Of a stretch of 64,000 bases of DNA, positions 26,949 through 36,305 are shown piece by piece. The DNA lies in contig JAFUKJ010000041.1 of NCBI GenBank assembly GCA_017467805.1, positions 46,968 through 110,967 of the forward strand, read 5' to 3'. The position numbers and the translations under genes are program-made. Origin of the DNA: Lachnospiraceae bacterium. GTDB lineage: Bacteria; Bacillota; Clostridia; Lachnospirales; Lachnospiraceae. The notes below the pieces were generated by a model that had not been told where the DNA came from, did no database searches, and worked only from the letters and a program-made list of their open reading frames with translations. The number at the start of each line of letters is the position of its first letter. Positions within the stretch are counted from its first letter, which is position 1.

Positions 26949-29900
26949 TTAGCCTGCAAAGCTCAGTCCGTCAAAGATTTCTCCTGACGGCGTTTCATCA
27001 TCGCCCACATATATTATATCTTTTACTCTAAGCCAGCCCTGTGTACCATTCTCGCCTTCAATCAATACCCATTCAAAATTTTCATCTGTCTTAGTAATAT
27101 GTACTGTCTGCGGTTTCATCATAATTGTAATGTCCAAAGAACCGTCAGGCTCTGCATAAAGCTTTAATATTTCTTTCAGTTCCACATCATTTAAAGCTGT
27201 AAAATCATAGGTTTCCTGTTCTATCTGCTTAACCTCACCATTATCATTGATGCAGTACTGTACGCGAATACCATCTGTCTGAATAACATCCCTACGGATT
27301 ACTGTAGAAATAATACCATTCTCTAACTCAGCAGTACGAACATCTGATGCAATCGTTCCCGCCTCGCACAGACGATTATCCTCATATCGATAGAAGGTCG
27401 TCATCGGGTCACCACTTGGGCCATCCTCATATAACATCATAAAAATTCTCTTCCCGTCAGGACTATAAGCGTAGATTTCATTACTGCCACACTCCATATT
27501 TAATTCCTCACGTCCTTCTCCTGCTGTCAAGACAAAGGAATCCATCGGCAAATACCACCCCTCTCCATTTCTCGTCATCGTGATTTCCTCTGACTTTCCA
27601 TCACCATCCATATCTACATAGGCGAAAGTAGTCGTCGATGCATGATGTCCGATACGCATTACCTGATTCGGATTTTCCAAAACCTGCTCACGAATCATGC
27701 TTCCATACGCGTCCTTCTCCTTCTCATTTAACTCTGTTGCAAGCTTTCCATTATAGATAGAAAATACATCTGTTATAGGCAATACATAGTTTCCAAAACC
27801 ATCATTCTTCCATAATGTGATATAGCCATCTCCAACATATAAACCTGCCAATGGGAACATATTCCATGCCGCCTGCGGTAAATCTATATAGCCCACCTCA
27901 AGAGTCTTTAAATTCAAAACACAAATACTATTATCTGCCCAGTCCAAAGCCCCTTCGTAATAACTCTTATCTGTCGGGAAATAGAGATTTCCATTATCAT
28001 AGGCAAGCTTTGCATCAACACCTGTCTTTGCAGGATAAAGGAATGTCAGCCCATTACTGTCTAACTGATAGATTCCCATATTGGTCAACTGATAGGTTAC
28101 ATCGCCAACCTCATAGCTATCATAAACCTCTCTCACATTATACTGCTTCTGACTGCTATCCTCATTCGTCATCGGCATCCAAATGCCCATGCTTTCTTCT
28201 ACCAGCACCATCGGAATCACAGCCTTAGAACCATCTGCAAAATAATAATATACATTGCAGACCGTTCCTTCTCCATATGCACTCACTGAAGCATCCTGTG
28301 GTGAAACCGTCTTAACGTAGTTCTTCATTCCCAATTCAGCCTTATCCGCTCCTAAGTGTAACACCACTTTCGCCGCAGTATAAGGGTCCTGATATGCACT
28401 GTAATATTCAGGATTGGTGCCTTTTACCAAATGATTCAATATGGCTCTTACATACTCTGTTGGATACCAGATACCCTTCATCGCTCCACCATTCGTCCAC
28501 TCATAGGCTGCTTCCATATCTTCTACGCTATTTATCTCAGAATACATCTTAGAATCTGTCTGATACACATAGTAGTCTCCATCTGACTCGGTAAGCCTTA
28601 CCGTCTGCTCAGCCACATAATACTCAGGTATCGAATTCTCCATAATAAAACGAATCGTTGCAGTACTTGTATCCCCTTCATGAATCAAAGTAGTCCAATC
28701 TCTTACCCATGGAGATGAATCACCAAAGGCACCGTCTTCTATAAATAGCGCTATATACTTTTCAAGAGCAAATGCCATCTTACCATATTCTTCTGTTTCG
28801 ACAAACTCCGTCTTATCCTCTGCAAGCTCCTGTTCTAATCTCTCTATCTCCTGTTGTTCCTGCTCAGCCTTTTCCAGTTCTTCCTTAAGTGCTTCCTGTT
28901 CGGCTTTCTGCTTTGTAGCCTCAAGCTCCTTCTCAAGTGCTTCCTGCTCAGCTTTTAGCGCTTCCTCCTGTTCCTTCAACAGCTCCGCCTGCTCCTCGCT
29001 GGCAGTATCTGCCACATCCCCGTTTGCTTCCTCTGCCTTAGGATTCGAACAAAGTCCAACGCCTAACACTACAAGCACTAACACTGCGCAGAAAATGACA
29101 CCAATGGATGCCTTCTTATATTTTAATACATGACTAATTCTATTCTTCACATTATCTTCCCCAAATGATAACAGCGCACATACGCTTCCTCTTCTGCTCC
29201 TAAACCAATCTCCTCTTGTTGCCTCATTTAACAATGCATAGGAATATACCGTCTTGCTCTCCTCTCCTAAAAGAGCTACTACCTTCTCATCACAGGACAT
29301 CTCGCAATCCTTGTTCATGAGATAAAAGGAGAGCCACACCAACGGATTCCACCAGTGCACACAGCAAATTCCCAATGCCAAAGGCTTAAATATGTAATCC
29401 TTTCTCTGCAAATGAACTCTTTCATGGCAAAAAATCACTTTCCTTGTCTCTGCATCCAAGCCTGTTGATAAATAAATCTTCGGGTTCACAATTCCCATAA
29501 CAAAGGATAAATGCTCTCCCTGTACTTCATAAACACCGTCCTTCGTCTCAACTGCCATTCTCATCCGACGCTTCAAAAGCTGGTAAGATACAATATGATA
29601 TGTAGCAAACGCAACAGTACCAAGCAGCCAAAAAATTGTAACCGCCATCATCAGCTTTGTCACAACATCTGCACCCAAGCCTGACTCTGCCTGCTGATTT
29701 CTCTGCACAGCTTTACCTGGACTCTCCAAGGCATTCAACACACCTGTATAAGCGTTGTCTGGTCTGGTTGTTGCGTTCTCATTATTTATTGGTACATCCT
29801 TGCCATCCGACTGCGCACTTCCCCGTAGTGTATCGCTTTGATAACTGGATTTCCCCACTACATCAGCTACCGTTTTCTCTGCTATCACATCCTCTGTTGC

Positions 29901-30191
29901 CAAGATACTTCCAGTAACCGTATGCTCTGCAATCTCCTCCTGAACCTGCTCTAAAACCATGCTTCCTTCTATCTGTAGCTGTCTTGGCATCAAACTAAAG
30001 CTTCCCTCTGGAAATACAGGACAAATCAATCGCAAAAACACCACACTCCATAATACATAGGAACACCATCTTGGTGCCTTACGGAGCAGAAAACGTGCCA
30101 GTAATACCAGCAATATGCAAAAGCTTCCCTGTAGGCTAAGATTTACTAAAATCTCCAGCAGAGCCAGCAATCCATCTTTTATAAATTCCAT
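26949..30191 (-). CDS. BlaR1/MecR1-type M56 metallopeptidase with large sensor region
   Basis: A 1080-residue membrane protein. Four N-terminal helices and the M56 zinc protease motif HERVH (about residue 260) are followed by the typical CVHWWNPLVW segment. A membrane helix (about 365-385) leads to a Glu/Lys/Gln-rich coiled coil (about 395-465). The remaining ~600 residues are extracellular, with a beta-rich central part, a DMDGDGKSEEI calcium-loop-like motif and an SH3-like end (GENGTQGWLRVKDI). BlaR1 proteins cleave or trigger cleavage of the BlaI repressor encoded just upstream. The penicillin-binding sensor found in true BlaR1 is replaced here by this unfamiliar region, so the signal is probably not a beta-lactam. 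Confidence 0.85.
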   Translation of the reverse strand: MEFIKDGLLALLEILVNLSLQGSFCILLVLLARFLLRKAPRWCSYVLWSVVFLRLICPVFPEGSFSLMPRQLQIEGSMVLEQVQEEIAEHTVTGSILATEDVIAEKTVADVVGKSSYQSDTLRGSAQSDGKDVPINNENATTRPDNAYTGVLNALESPGKAVQRNQQAESGLGADVVTKLMMAVTIFWLLGTVAFATYHIVSYQLLKRRMRMAVETKDGVYEVQGEHLSFVMGIVNPKIYLSTGLDAETRKVIFCHERVHLQRKDYIFKPLALGICCVHWWNPLVWLSFYLMNKDCEMSCDEKVVALLGEESKTVYSYALLNEATRGDWFRSRRGSVCALLSFGEDNVKNRISHVLKYKKASIGVIFCAVLVLVVLGVGLCSNPKAEEANGDVADTASEEQAELLKEQEEALKAEQEALEKELEATKQKAEQEALKEELEKAEQEQQEIERLEQELAEDKTEFVETEEYGKMAFALEKYIALFIEDGAFGDSSPWVRDWTTLIHEGDTSTATIRFIMENSIPEYYVAEQTVRLTESDGDYYVYQTDSKMYSEINSVEDMEAAYEWTNGGAMKGIWYPTEYVRAILNHLVKGTNPEYYSAYQDPYTAAKVVLHLGADKAELGMKNYVKTVSPQDASVSAYGEGTVCNVYYYFADGSKAVIPMVLVEESMGIWMPMTNEDSSQKQYNVREVYDSYEVGDVTYQLTNMGIYQLDSNGLTFLYPAKTGVDAKLAYDNGNLYFPTDKSYYEGALDWADNSICVLNLKTLEVGYIDLPQAAWNMFPLAGLYVGDGYITLWKNDGFGNYVLPITDVFSIYNGKLATELNEKEKDAYGSMIREQVLENPNQVMRIGHHASTTTFAYVDMDGDGKSEEITMTRNGEGWYLPMDSFVLTAGEGREELNMECGSNEIYAYSPDGKRIFMMLYEDGPSGDPMTTFYRYEDNRLCEAGTIASDVRTAELENGIISTVIRRDVIQTDGIRVQYCINDNGEVKQIEQETYDFTALNDVELKEILKLYAEPDGSLDITIMMKPQTVHITKTDENFEWVLIEGENGTQGWLRVKDIIYVGDDETPSGEIFDGLSFAG

Positions 30192-30208
30192 CCTTGCTTT
30201 CCTCCCCG

Positions 30209-30565
30209 CTAATTCTTCTTATAATCCTCAATAATCTTCTCTATCTCCGCAATCTGCTCTTTGCTTAAGCGCTTACGCTCAACAAATGCTGCAATCATCT
30301 TTGGAAGTGAACCACCAAATGCTTTATCTACAAACACCTCGCCCTGCTGCTGCAGATATTCATCCTTTGTCAGTATCGCCTCCACCACAGCATTCTCATT
30401 CTTAAAAATTCCCTGCTCACATAGCTTCTTTATAAAAGTATATGTAGTAGACTTTTTCCACTCAAACTCCTCCGCACATCTCTTTACCAGCTCTCCCGAA
30501 GCAATCGGTGCCTCTTCCCATACCAACTCTGCAAACTTCATCTCTGCTTCTGTCATCTGATACAT
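30209..30565 (-). CDS. BlaI/MecI/CopY family repressor
   Basis: A 118-residue winged-helix repressor (MTEAEMKFAELVWEEAP opening, KKSTTYTFIKKL recognition helix). It pairs with the M56 peptidase encoded 17 bases downstream. AGGAGG precedes the ATG. A perfect operator-like palindrome lies 32 bases upstream of the start, consistent with autoregulation. Confidence 0.92.
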   Translation of the reverse strand: MYQMTEAEMKFAELVWEEAPIASGELVKRCAEEFEWKKSTTYTFIKKLCEQGIFKNENAVVEAILTKDEYLQQQGEVFVDKAFGGSLPKMIAAFVERKRLSKEQIAEIEKIIEDYKKN

Positions 30566-30596
30566 TGTAATCCCTCCTGTGTATGATTATTCATAA

Positions 30597-30611
30597 ATAC
30601 TACTGTAGTAT
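30597..30611. promoter_or_regulatory. BlaI-type operator
   Basis: ATACTACTGTAGTAT is a perfect 7-1-7 palindrome resembling known TACTACA-type BlaI/MecI sites. It overlaps a TATACT that could be a -10. Confidence 0.75.
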
Positions 30612-30624
30612 ATTTCCCCAAAAA

Positions 30625-30680
30625 GAATGGTCGGTAAGTTATCGACCTCCTTAATGTTAGTCTATAACTTACCGACCAAT
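30625..30680 (-). other. Long hairpin between GH5 gene and blaI
   Basis: TGGTCGGTAAGTTAT (30628-30642) and its exact complement (30664-30678) form a 15-bp stem, extendable by 3 bp past one mismatch. On the minus strand the loop contains AAGGAG and the stem is followed by TTCTTTTT. It may terminate the upstream GH5 gene. A TTGACA to TAGACT promoter with 17-base spacing overlaps the same stem. Confidence 0.6.
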
Positions 30681-30696
30681 TTGTCAACATAATATT

Positions 30697-31923
30697 TTAT
30701 TTTACTGCACTTATCATAGCATCTACCAGATTTGGATATGGGAAAGTCAGATTTCTTCTGTCTAACAAACCAAAATTCTCTCCATTACCTGTGAATGCAT
30801 TATTATCCCACCAAATACAAGGAACGCCAATTTCCTTTGCTTTCGTCAGATAGTAAGTAACCCATTCAACACGCTCAGCCTCATTATCCTTATTCATAGC
30901 ACCGAACTCACCGATGATTACAGGAATTCCCTTACTTAAGAACAAGTCTTGAATCGTATTCATAACAGTATCAATATCTCGTGTATCTTTATCAATATCC
31001 CATGACGATGTTCCCGCTGTATTCAAAGCAAAATTGTATGGCGTATATGCATGAACCGATACAATCAGCTTATCATCATCAGGTAATACAATAGCTTCCA
31101 ATGCTTTCCTATCCGATGAGGCAGCGTATCCTGTTACCATCAAATGACGTAAGGTATTGTTACCACCCGTTGCTCTTACTGTATCTACAAATACCTGCGC
31201 GAAGTGATTTACAACATCACGCCCCTCTTTGTCACCGCCATTCCACTCTACCGCAGTCCCCTTCTTACGAGGCTCATTTAATCCTTCAAAAATCAAATGT
31301 TCATCATAATCCTTAAAATAATTTGCAATCTGCGTCCAAAGTGTCGCTAACTGCACAGATGCTGCATCCTTATTCTCTTCAGATGGGAAATGCCACTCCT
31401 CATGATGCATATTTAAAATCACATATGCTCCTCGGTTATACGCGTAATCAACGACTTCCTTCACTCGTGCAAGCCATACGTCATGTATCTTATACTCTGG
31501 TGCCGCGCCAAAGTGTCCATCCCACGTAACAGGAATACGAATCACATTGAAACCCTGTTCCAGTATGGCATCAATCATCTCCTGTGTTGTCTTAGGATTG
31601 CCCCAAGCCCACTCAGAGCTGATTCCAATACCGCCTGTCGCATCTAAGGTATTACCAAGATTCCAGCCAATCTTCATATCCGCCACAAGCTCCATTGAAG
31701 AAATATCAGCAATTGTAAGCTCGCTTATATCCTGTACCTGAGCGGTTGTCGCCACTGTTTCCTCAGTAATATTCTCCAAATTCTCATCTTCTATGCTACT
31801 CTGCACCTGAATCTCAACGGTCACATCTGTTGTGCCGTCAGTCTGCTGTGTTGCTCCACATCCGCAAACTCCTGTAACCAACAATAAACCGCATAATAGA
31901 TAACTTAATATTCTTTTTCTCAA
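30697..31923 (-). CDS. Secreted GH5 endoglucanase-type lipoprotein
   Basis: A 408-residue glycoside hydrolase family 5 enzyme. The signal peptide has lipobox GVCGC, followed by a ~50-residue Thr/Glu-rich linker and a TIM barrel beginning ELVADMKIGWNLGNTLDA. The acid/base Glu is in FEGLNEPR and the nucleophile Glu in VIIGEFGA. The pattern fits subfamily GH5_4 (endoglucanase/xyloglucanase) from memory of the family. The start is a TTG at 31923 with GGAGGG 7 bases upstream; the upstream ATG contains that ribosome site. It lies directly after a paralog that lacks a signal peptide. Confidence 0.88.
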   Translation of the reverse strand: MRKRILSYLLCGLLLVTGVCGCGATQQTDGTTDVTVEIQVQSSIEDENLENITEETVATTAQVQDISELTIADISSMELVADMKIGWNLGNTLDATGGIGISSEWAWGNPKTTQEMIDAILEQGFNVIRIPVTWDGHFGAAPEYKIHDVWLARVKEVVDYAYNRGAYVILNMHHEEWHFPSEENKDAASVQLATLWTQIANYFKDYDEHLIFEGLNEPRKKGTAVEWNGGDKEGRDVVNHFAQVFVDTVRATGGNNTLRHLMVTGYAASSDRKALEAIVLPDDDKLIVSVHAYTPYNFALNTAGTSSWDIDKDTRDIDTVMNTIQDLFLSKGIPVIIGEFGAMNKDNEAERVEWVTYYLTKAKEIGVPCIWWDNNAFTGNGENFGLLDRRNLTFPYPNLVDAMISAVK

Positions 31924-32008
31924 ATGTATACCCTCCATATAATTGCATTACCCTCGTAACTTACCTTCTCCCCTTATATTTCCGACATTTACACCTGATT
32001 CTTAATCA

Positions 32009-33019
32009 CTATTTTATCTCATTCATCATGGCATTCAACAGATTTTTGTATGTAAAATCCAATTTTGCTCTATCAAAGAAACCAAAATTCTCACCATCTC
32101 CTGTGAATTCATTGTTGTCCCACCATATGCAAGGAACTCCGATTTCCTTTGTCTTTTTCATATAGTGCTGAATCCACTCCACACGGTCAGCCTCATTATT
32201 CTTGTTCATAGCACCGAACTCACCGATAATAACTGGAATGCCCTTATCAAGGAACAGCTCCTTAATATCCTTCATTACCTCATCAATCTCTTCTGCGCCC
32301 TTCTCAGGGTCCCATTCAGAAGTTCCTGTAATATTCAAAGCAAAATCATATGGCTTATATGCATGAACCGATACAATCAGATTATCATCCTTTGGCACGA
32401 TAATATTCGCCAATGCATTCCTGCAGCATGCAGCCGCATAGCCTGTCACCATAAGTGAACGCGATTTGTTATTACCACCTGTAGCTCTTACAGTCTCTAC
32501 AAAGACCTGCGCAAAATGATTTACTACAGCTCTTCCTTCCTCATCACCATCATTCCACTCTACAGCAGTTCCTTTTTTACGTGGCTCATTTAAGCCTTCA
32601 AAAATCAAACGCTCACTATAGCTTTCAAAATGATTCGCAATCTGTGTCCAAAGTGCCGCTAATATTTCTGAAGCCGCATCCTTATTCTCCTCTGAAGGAA
32701 AATGCCACTCTTCATGATGAAGATTCAAAATGACATATGCGCCTCTATTATACGCATAATCTACAACCTCCTGCACACGCTTCATCCACGTAGCATCAAT
32801 CTGGTACTCAGGCGCCGCACCAAAATGTCCGTCCCATGTAACAGGAACACGAATCACATTAAAACCCTGCGCCATTATTGCGTCTATCATTTCCTGTGTT
32901 GTCTTAGGATTACCCCATGCACACTCTGCTGCAAGTCCCTCTTCTCCAAATGCATCCAATGTATTTCCAAGATTCCAGCCAATCTTCATATCCGATACTA
33001 ATTCAATACTCTTTTTCAT
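32009..33019 (-). CDS. GH5 endoglucanase-type enzyme without signal peptide
   Basis: A 336-residue paralog of the next gene, colinear throughout the barrel, with the same catalytic Glu motifs (FEGLNEPR, VIIGEFGA). It starts MKKSIELVSDMKIGWNLG, directly at the catalytic domain. AGGAGG sits 8 bases before the ATG, so the start is firm and the protein should be cytoplasmic. Such an enzyme would act on imported oligosaccharides rather than polymer. Tandem duplication with gain or loss of the export signal is the likely origin. Confidence 0.88.
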   Translation of the reverse strand: MKKSIELVSDMKIGWNLGNTLDAFGEEGLAAECAWGNPKTTQEMIDAIMAQGFNVIRVPVTWDGHFGAAPEYQIDATWMKRVQEVVDYAYNRGAYVILNLHHEEWHFPSEENKDAASEILAALWTQIANHFESYSERLIFEGLNEPRKKGTAVEWNDGDEEGRAVVNHFAQVFVETVRATGGNNKSRSLMVTGYAAACCRNALANIIVPKDDNLIVSVHAYKPYDFALNITGTSEWDPEKGAEEIDEVMKDIKELFLDKGIPVIIGEFGAMNKNNEADRVEWIQHYMKKTKEIGVPCIWWDNNEFTGDGENFGFFDRAKLDFTYKNLLNAMMNEIK

Positions 33020-33088
33020 TTAGTCAGCCTCCTATCGCTATTTTTCTCTATTATAGTAATTCACTTGTTTACTTTATATCATTTTCTT

Positions 33089-33118
33089 TTGATTTTTATC
33101 ATTTATTTATGATATAAT
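33089..33118 (+). promoter_or_regulatory. Candidate promoter of the AraC regulator
   Basis: TTGATT (33089-33094) and consensus TATAAT (33113-33118), 18 bases apart, about 100 bases ahead of the regulator. Confidence 0.45.
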
Positions 33119-33216
33119 AGCTAAAAATAAGTAAAAGTCACCAGTATATAACTTAAATAGTTTAATTTATTTATTACTTAATACCAAATTAATTCTCTAA
33201 ACAAATACAGAAAGGT

Positions 33217-33978
33217 ATGGAATTGCAAATGAAAACAACGCAGGAATTAAGCTATAGATTATTTCGCCAAAGGGAAGAAGCCTTCGAACATGTTACATAT
33301 GAAGATGAATATAAGCTTTACTTTGCTGTTGCTTCTGGAAATCTTGCTTTTGTTGAACAGGTTGCTAACTATTATATGTCTCCTGACGCCATGGGCCATG
33401 AGAAAAACGGTGTTCTATCCAAGAATCCTCTGCAAAATGTGAAATACCATGCGGTTATTTTTATTGCACTTATTACCAGACTCTGTGTAGAACATGGTAT
33501 GCCTCGTGAAGATGCCTATACTCTTAGTGACCTTTTTATCAATAGAATTGATGTGTGTAAAACGCCTAATGATATTCTGTATATTCAGGGAGAGGCGTTA
33601 CTGGACTTTACCCAAAGAATGACAACACTTGAGAAGGAAAATGTATACTCCCTTCCGATTCTTCATGCAATAGAATATATCAACAAACATTTACAAGACG
33701 ATTTGACACTCAGTACAATCGCAGATGCCCTTCGCTTAAGTCCCTCCTACCTGTCCTATCATTTCAAAAAGGAAACAGGGCAAAATGTGAAGGAATATAT
33801 TCTCCATAAGAAGCTCAAGGCTGCTGAGGATTTGCTTCTGCATTCCGACATGGGATATGCTGACATTGCTGAATATTTTCATTTTTCATCCCAAAGCTAT
33901 TTTATCGCCTGTTTCAAAAAGGCTACTGGGCAGACTCCAAGACAATATCGCCAAAACCATTATCATGGGGCAAACTAA
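33217..33978 (+). CDS. AraC family transcriptional regulator
   Basis: A 253-residue regulator. A helical N-terminal domain of ~150 residues, of unknown ligand, precedes two helix-turn-helix motifs (about 160-250, LSTIADALRLSPSYLSYHFKKETG and then the ADIAEYFHFSSQSYFIACFKK stretch). It is divergent from the GH5 pair and is the natural candidate to control it. The first ATG is very close to AAAGG. The ATG at 33229 is the alternative. Confidence 0.87.
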   Translation: MELQMKTTQELSYRLFRQREEAFEHVTYEDEYKLYFAVASGNLAFVEQVANYYMSPDAMGHEKNGVLSKNPLQNVKYHAVIFIALITRLCVEHGMPREDAYTLSDLFINRIDVCKTPNDILYIQGEALLDFTQRMTTLEKENVYSLPILHAIEYINKHLQDDLTLSTIADALRLSPSYLSYHFKKETGQNVKEYILHKKLKAAEDLLLHSDMGYADIAEYFHFSSQSYFIACFKKATGQTPRQYRQNHYHGAN

Positions 33979-34011
33979 AAAGAACGACTTCATAATTGAA
34001 GCCGTTCTTTT
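33977..34011. terminator. Bidirectional terminator between araC-type gene and argS
   Basis: AAAGAACG and CGTTCTTT bracket a TTCA/TGAA inner stem, with A and T runs on either side. It serves both convergent genes. Confidence 0.85.
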
Positions 34012-34024
34012 ATATCATTTATAA

Positions 34025-35791
34025 TTACATACGTTCTGGTGCGCTGAATCCAAGTAAATCCATACATGTTTCAAGCATATCTCTTGTTAATACCAATAAT
34101 GCAATCCAGCCAGCCTTCTTTGCTGCATCCTCTTCTGCAAGAATCTTTGTCTCATGATAGAAGTGATTGAATGCATTTGCCAAATCATACATATATGCAC
34201 ATACCTTATGAGGTGCAATCTCCTCATAAGCAGCCTCAATGCTGGCATTGAACTGTGCAAGGCAAAGCATAAGCTCCTTCTCACTTGCGCTTACTGGTGC
34301 CTGTAAATTCTTCACATCAGGCTCGCATCCGCTTTCCTTATACTTAGCAAGAATAGACTTAATACGAACTGTTGTATATAACAAATATGGACCTGTATCT
34401 CCCTCGAAAGATGTAAATCTATCAATATCGAAGATATAATCCTTGCTCGCCTGATTTGATAAATCACCATACTTCAAGGCTGACAATGCAACAATCTTCG
34501 CTGTCTCAGCAGCCTCTTCCTCTGAAATCTCACGGTTATCTGTAATCTTCTTAAGAATCTCTTCGTTGATTTCCTTAATCAGATTCTCAAGACGCATAAC
34601 GCCACCCTCACGAGTCTTGAATGGCTTACCATCCTTACCATTCATGGTACCAAAGCCAAGGAACTTAAGCTTTGTATCTTCCTTAACAAGCTTTGTCTTA
34701 CGTGCGCAACGGAATACCTGCTCGAAGTATAAGTCCTGACGCTTATCTACTACGTAAATTAACTCATCTGGCTTATTCTCTTCCATACGCATCATGATTG
34801 TTGCAAGGTCTGTTGTATTATAAAGAGCTGCTCCATCTGACTTCAAAATCATACATGGTGGATACTCCTTGGTATCTGTCTCTTCCTTAACATCAACAAC
34901 AAGTGCGCCATCGCTGATATATGCGTAGCCACCTTCCTTCATATAAGAAACCATTCCTGGAATCAAGTCATGTACTGCTGACTCACCATTCCAAAGGTCA
35001 AAATCTACATTCAATTTCTCGTAATTCTTCTTCAAATCTGTAACAGATACCGCAATAATGTGATTCCATAATGCACGATAACCTCTTACACCACTCTGAA
35101 GCTTGAAGGTACAAGCCATGGCATTCTCCTTATACTCAGCATCTTCCTTAGAACGCTTACTTGCAAAAGGATAAATCTCTTCTAACTCAGAGATTGTAAA
35201 TGGAGGCTCTGTTGGATACTCACCTGTATAGCTCTCATCAAAGTAAACAAGCTCAGGTTTTCTAATCTTAAGCTCATTCATAATCAAGCCCATAGGCTGT
35301 CCCCAGTCACCAAGATGAATATCACCGATTACATTATGACCAACATATCTTGCGATACGCTTTACACTCTCACCAATAATTGCAGAACGTAAGTGTCCTA
35401 CATGTAATGGCTTAGCAACGTTTGGTCCGCCGTAGTCAATTACGATACTTAACGGATTCTTTGCTTCCTCCAAGCCATACTTAGCTGCCTCGCTCATACC
35501 AGCGATATAGCTTCCTACAAATTCATTCTTTAATGTAAGATTCAAAAATCCCGGAGCGACTGCCTCAGCCTTCTCAAATACCTCGCTGTCTGCAAGCTTT
35601 TCAACAACCTCATTGGCAATCATAATCGGAGCCTTCTTATACTGCTTTGCTCCCGCCATCGCGCCGTTACACTGAAACTCGCACAGATCAGGTCTGTTGG
35701 AGAAAGTAACCTTACCAAGCTCTCTGTCATAGCCTGCTGCCTCAAAGGCACTCTTCATTTCTTCGGAAATCAGTTCCAAAATCTTCTTCAT
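34025..35791 (-). CDS. argS: Arginyl-tRNA synthetase
   Basis: A 588-residue class I synthetase that charges tRNA-Arg. It has the N-terminal Add-1 domain and the HIGH-type motif HVGHLRS (about residue 130, after NVAKPLHV). A C-terminal DALR anticodon-binding domain ends in the typical AFNHFYHE...LGFSAPERM. The KMSKS site is weak, reading KPFKTREGG, as is normal for many ArgRS. AAAGG precedes the ATG. No T-box leader is seen upstream. Confidence 0.95.
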   Translation of the reverse strand: MKKILELISEEMKSAFEAAGYDRELGKVTFSNRPDLCEFQCNGAMAGAKQYKKAPIMIANEVVEKLADSEVFEKAEAVAPGFLNLTLKNEFVGSYIAGMSEAAKYGLEEAKNPLSIVIDYGGPNVAKPLHVGHLRSAIIGESVKRIARYVGHNVIGDIHLGDWGQPMGLIMNELKIRKPELVYFDESYTGEYPTEPPFTISELEEIYPFASKRSKEDAEYKENAMACTFKLQSGVRGYRALWNHIIAVSVTDLKKNYEKLNVDFDLWNGESAVHDLIPGMVSYMKEGGYAYISDGALVVDVKEETDTKEYPPCMILKSDGAALYNTTDLATIMMRMEENKPDELIYVVDKRQDLYFEQVFRCARKTKLVKEDTKLKFLGFGTMNGKDGKPFKTREGGVMRLENLIKEINEEILKKITDNREISEEEAAETAKIVALSALKYGDLSNQASKDYIFDIDRFTSFEGDTGPYLLYTTVRIKSILAKYKESGCEPDVKNLQAPVSASEKELMLCLAQFNASIEAAYEEIAPHKVCAYMYDLANAFNHFYHETKILAEEDAAKKAGWIALLVLTRDMLETCMDLLGFSAPERM

Positions 35792-36002
35792 CGTTATCGT
35801 CCTTTCCGTTCACTTATATCTTTATCTTAATCTCTTCTTGTATCTATCTCATCCCGTATCGCCCCAGCTCTCGCTAGGCATCCAATACCAAAACCGCCTA
35901 TATATCATACTTGGTTTTGTGTCTGAAATCAAGTAGATTCGGTAATTCTGTTAATCCTGTTCTATTAACCATGATAGCTATATCTGGTTTTTAAGCTCAC
36001 AA
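35792..36002. other. argS upstream region with a small uncertain reading frame
   Basis: The spacer holds no T-box, no clear riboswitch and no strong promoter. On the minus strand 35898-35972 encodes a 24-residue frame (MVNRTGLTELPNLLDF...) with no ribosome site. Its composition looks protein-like, so it may be the remnant of a lost gene. Confidence 0.35.
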
Positions 36003-36305
36003 TAATACTAATATCTCTTTTTAAGCATTTTAGTAGGACACATTCTCGTCTTTCCTTCCTACTAAATATATATTTTCTCTAATTTAGTAGGAGATTTACT
36101 TCTTGATTTTCCTACTAATTCTCTATTTTCACTGTTTAGTAGGATGTTGACACGCTTAATTATCCTACTAATTCTCAATGTTTACAATTATAGTAGGATT
36201 TTTGCCCCTTAATTATCCTATCAATTTACTAATTTTACATTTTTAGTAGGATTTCCACAGCCATATTCATCCTACTAATATGCACCATTCACTATTTTGA
36301 TAGGA
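36003..36305. repeat. Tandem palindrome array, ~53-bp period, about 5.5 units
   Basis: TAGTAGGA occurs at 36031, 36085, 36137, 36191 and 36244, with the variant TGATAGGA at 36298, a spacing of 52-54 bp. Its complement TCCTACTA follows each at +25 or +26 (36057, 36110, 36163, variant TCCTATCA at 36216, 36270). A degenerate half-site lies at 36003. Loops and spacers of ~17-20 bases vary, although two loops share ATAATTAAG on the minus strand. Every unit can form an 8-10 bp hairpin. It does not fit a CRISPR: the repeats are too short and alternate in orientation. Function is unknown. It lies after the deaminase gene and before argS. Confidence 0.9.

Noticed and set aside
36003-36305. CRISPR array
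   Set aside because: The conserved unit is only 8-10 bp, alternates in orientation, and no cas gene is nearby.
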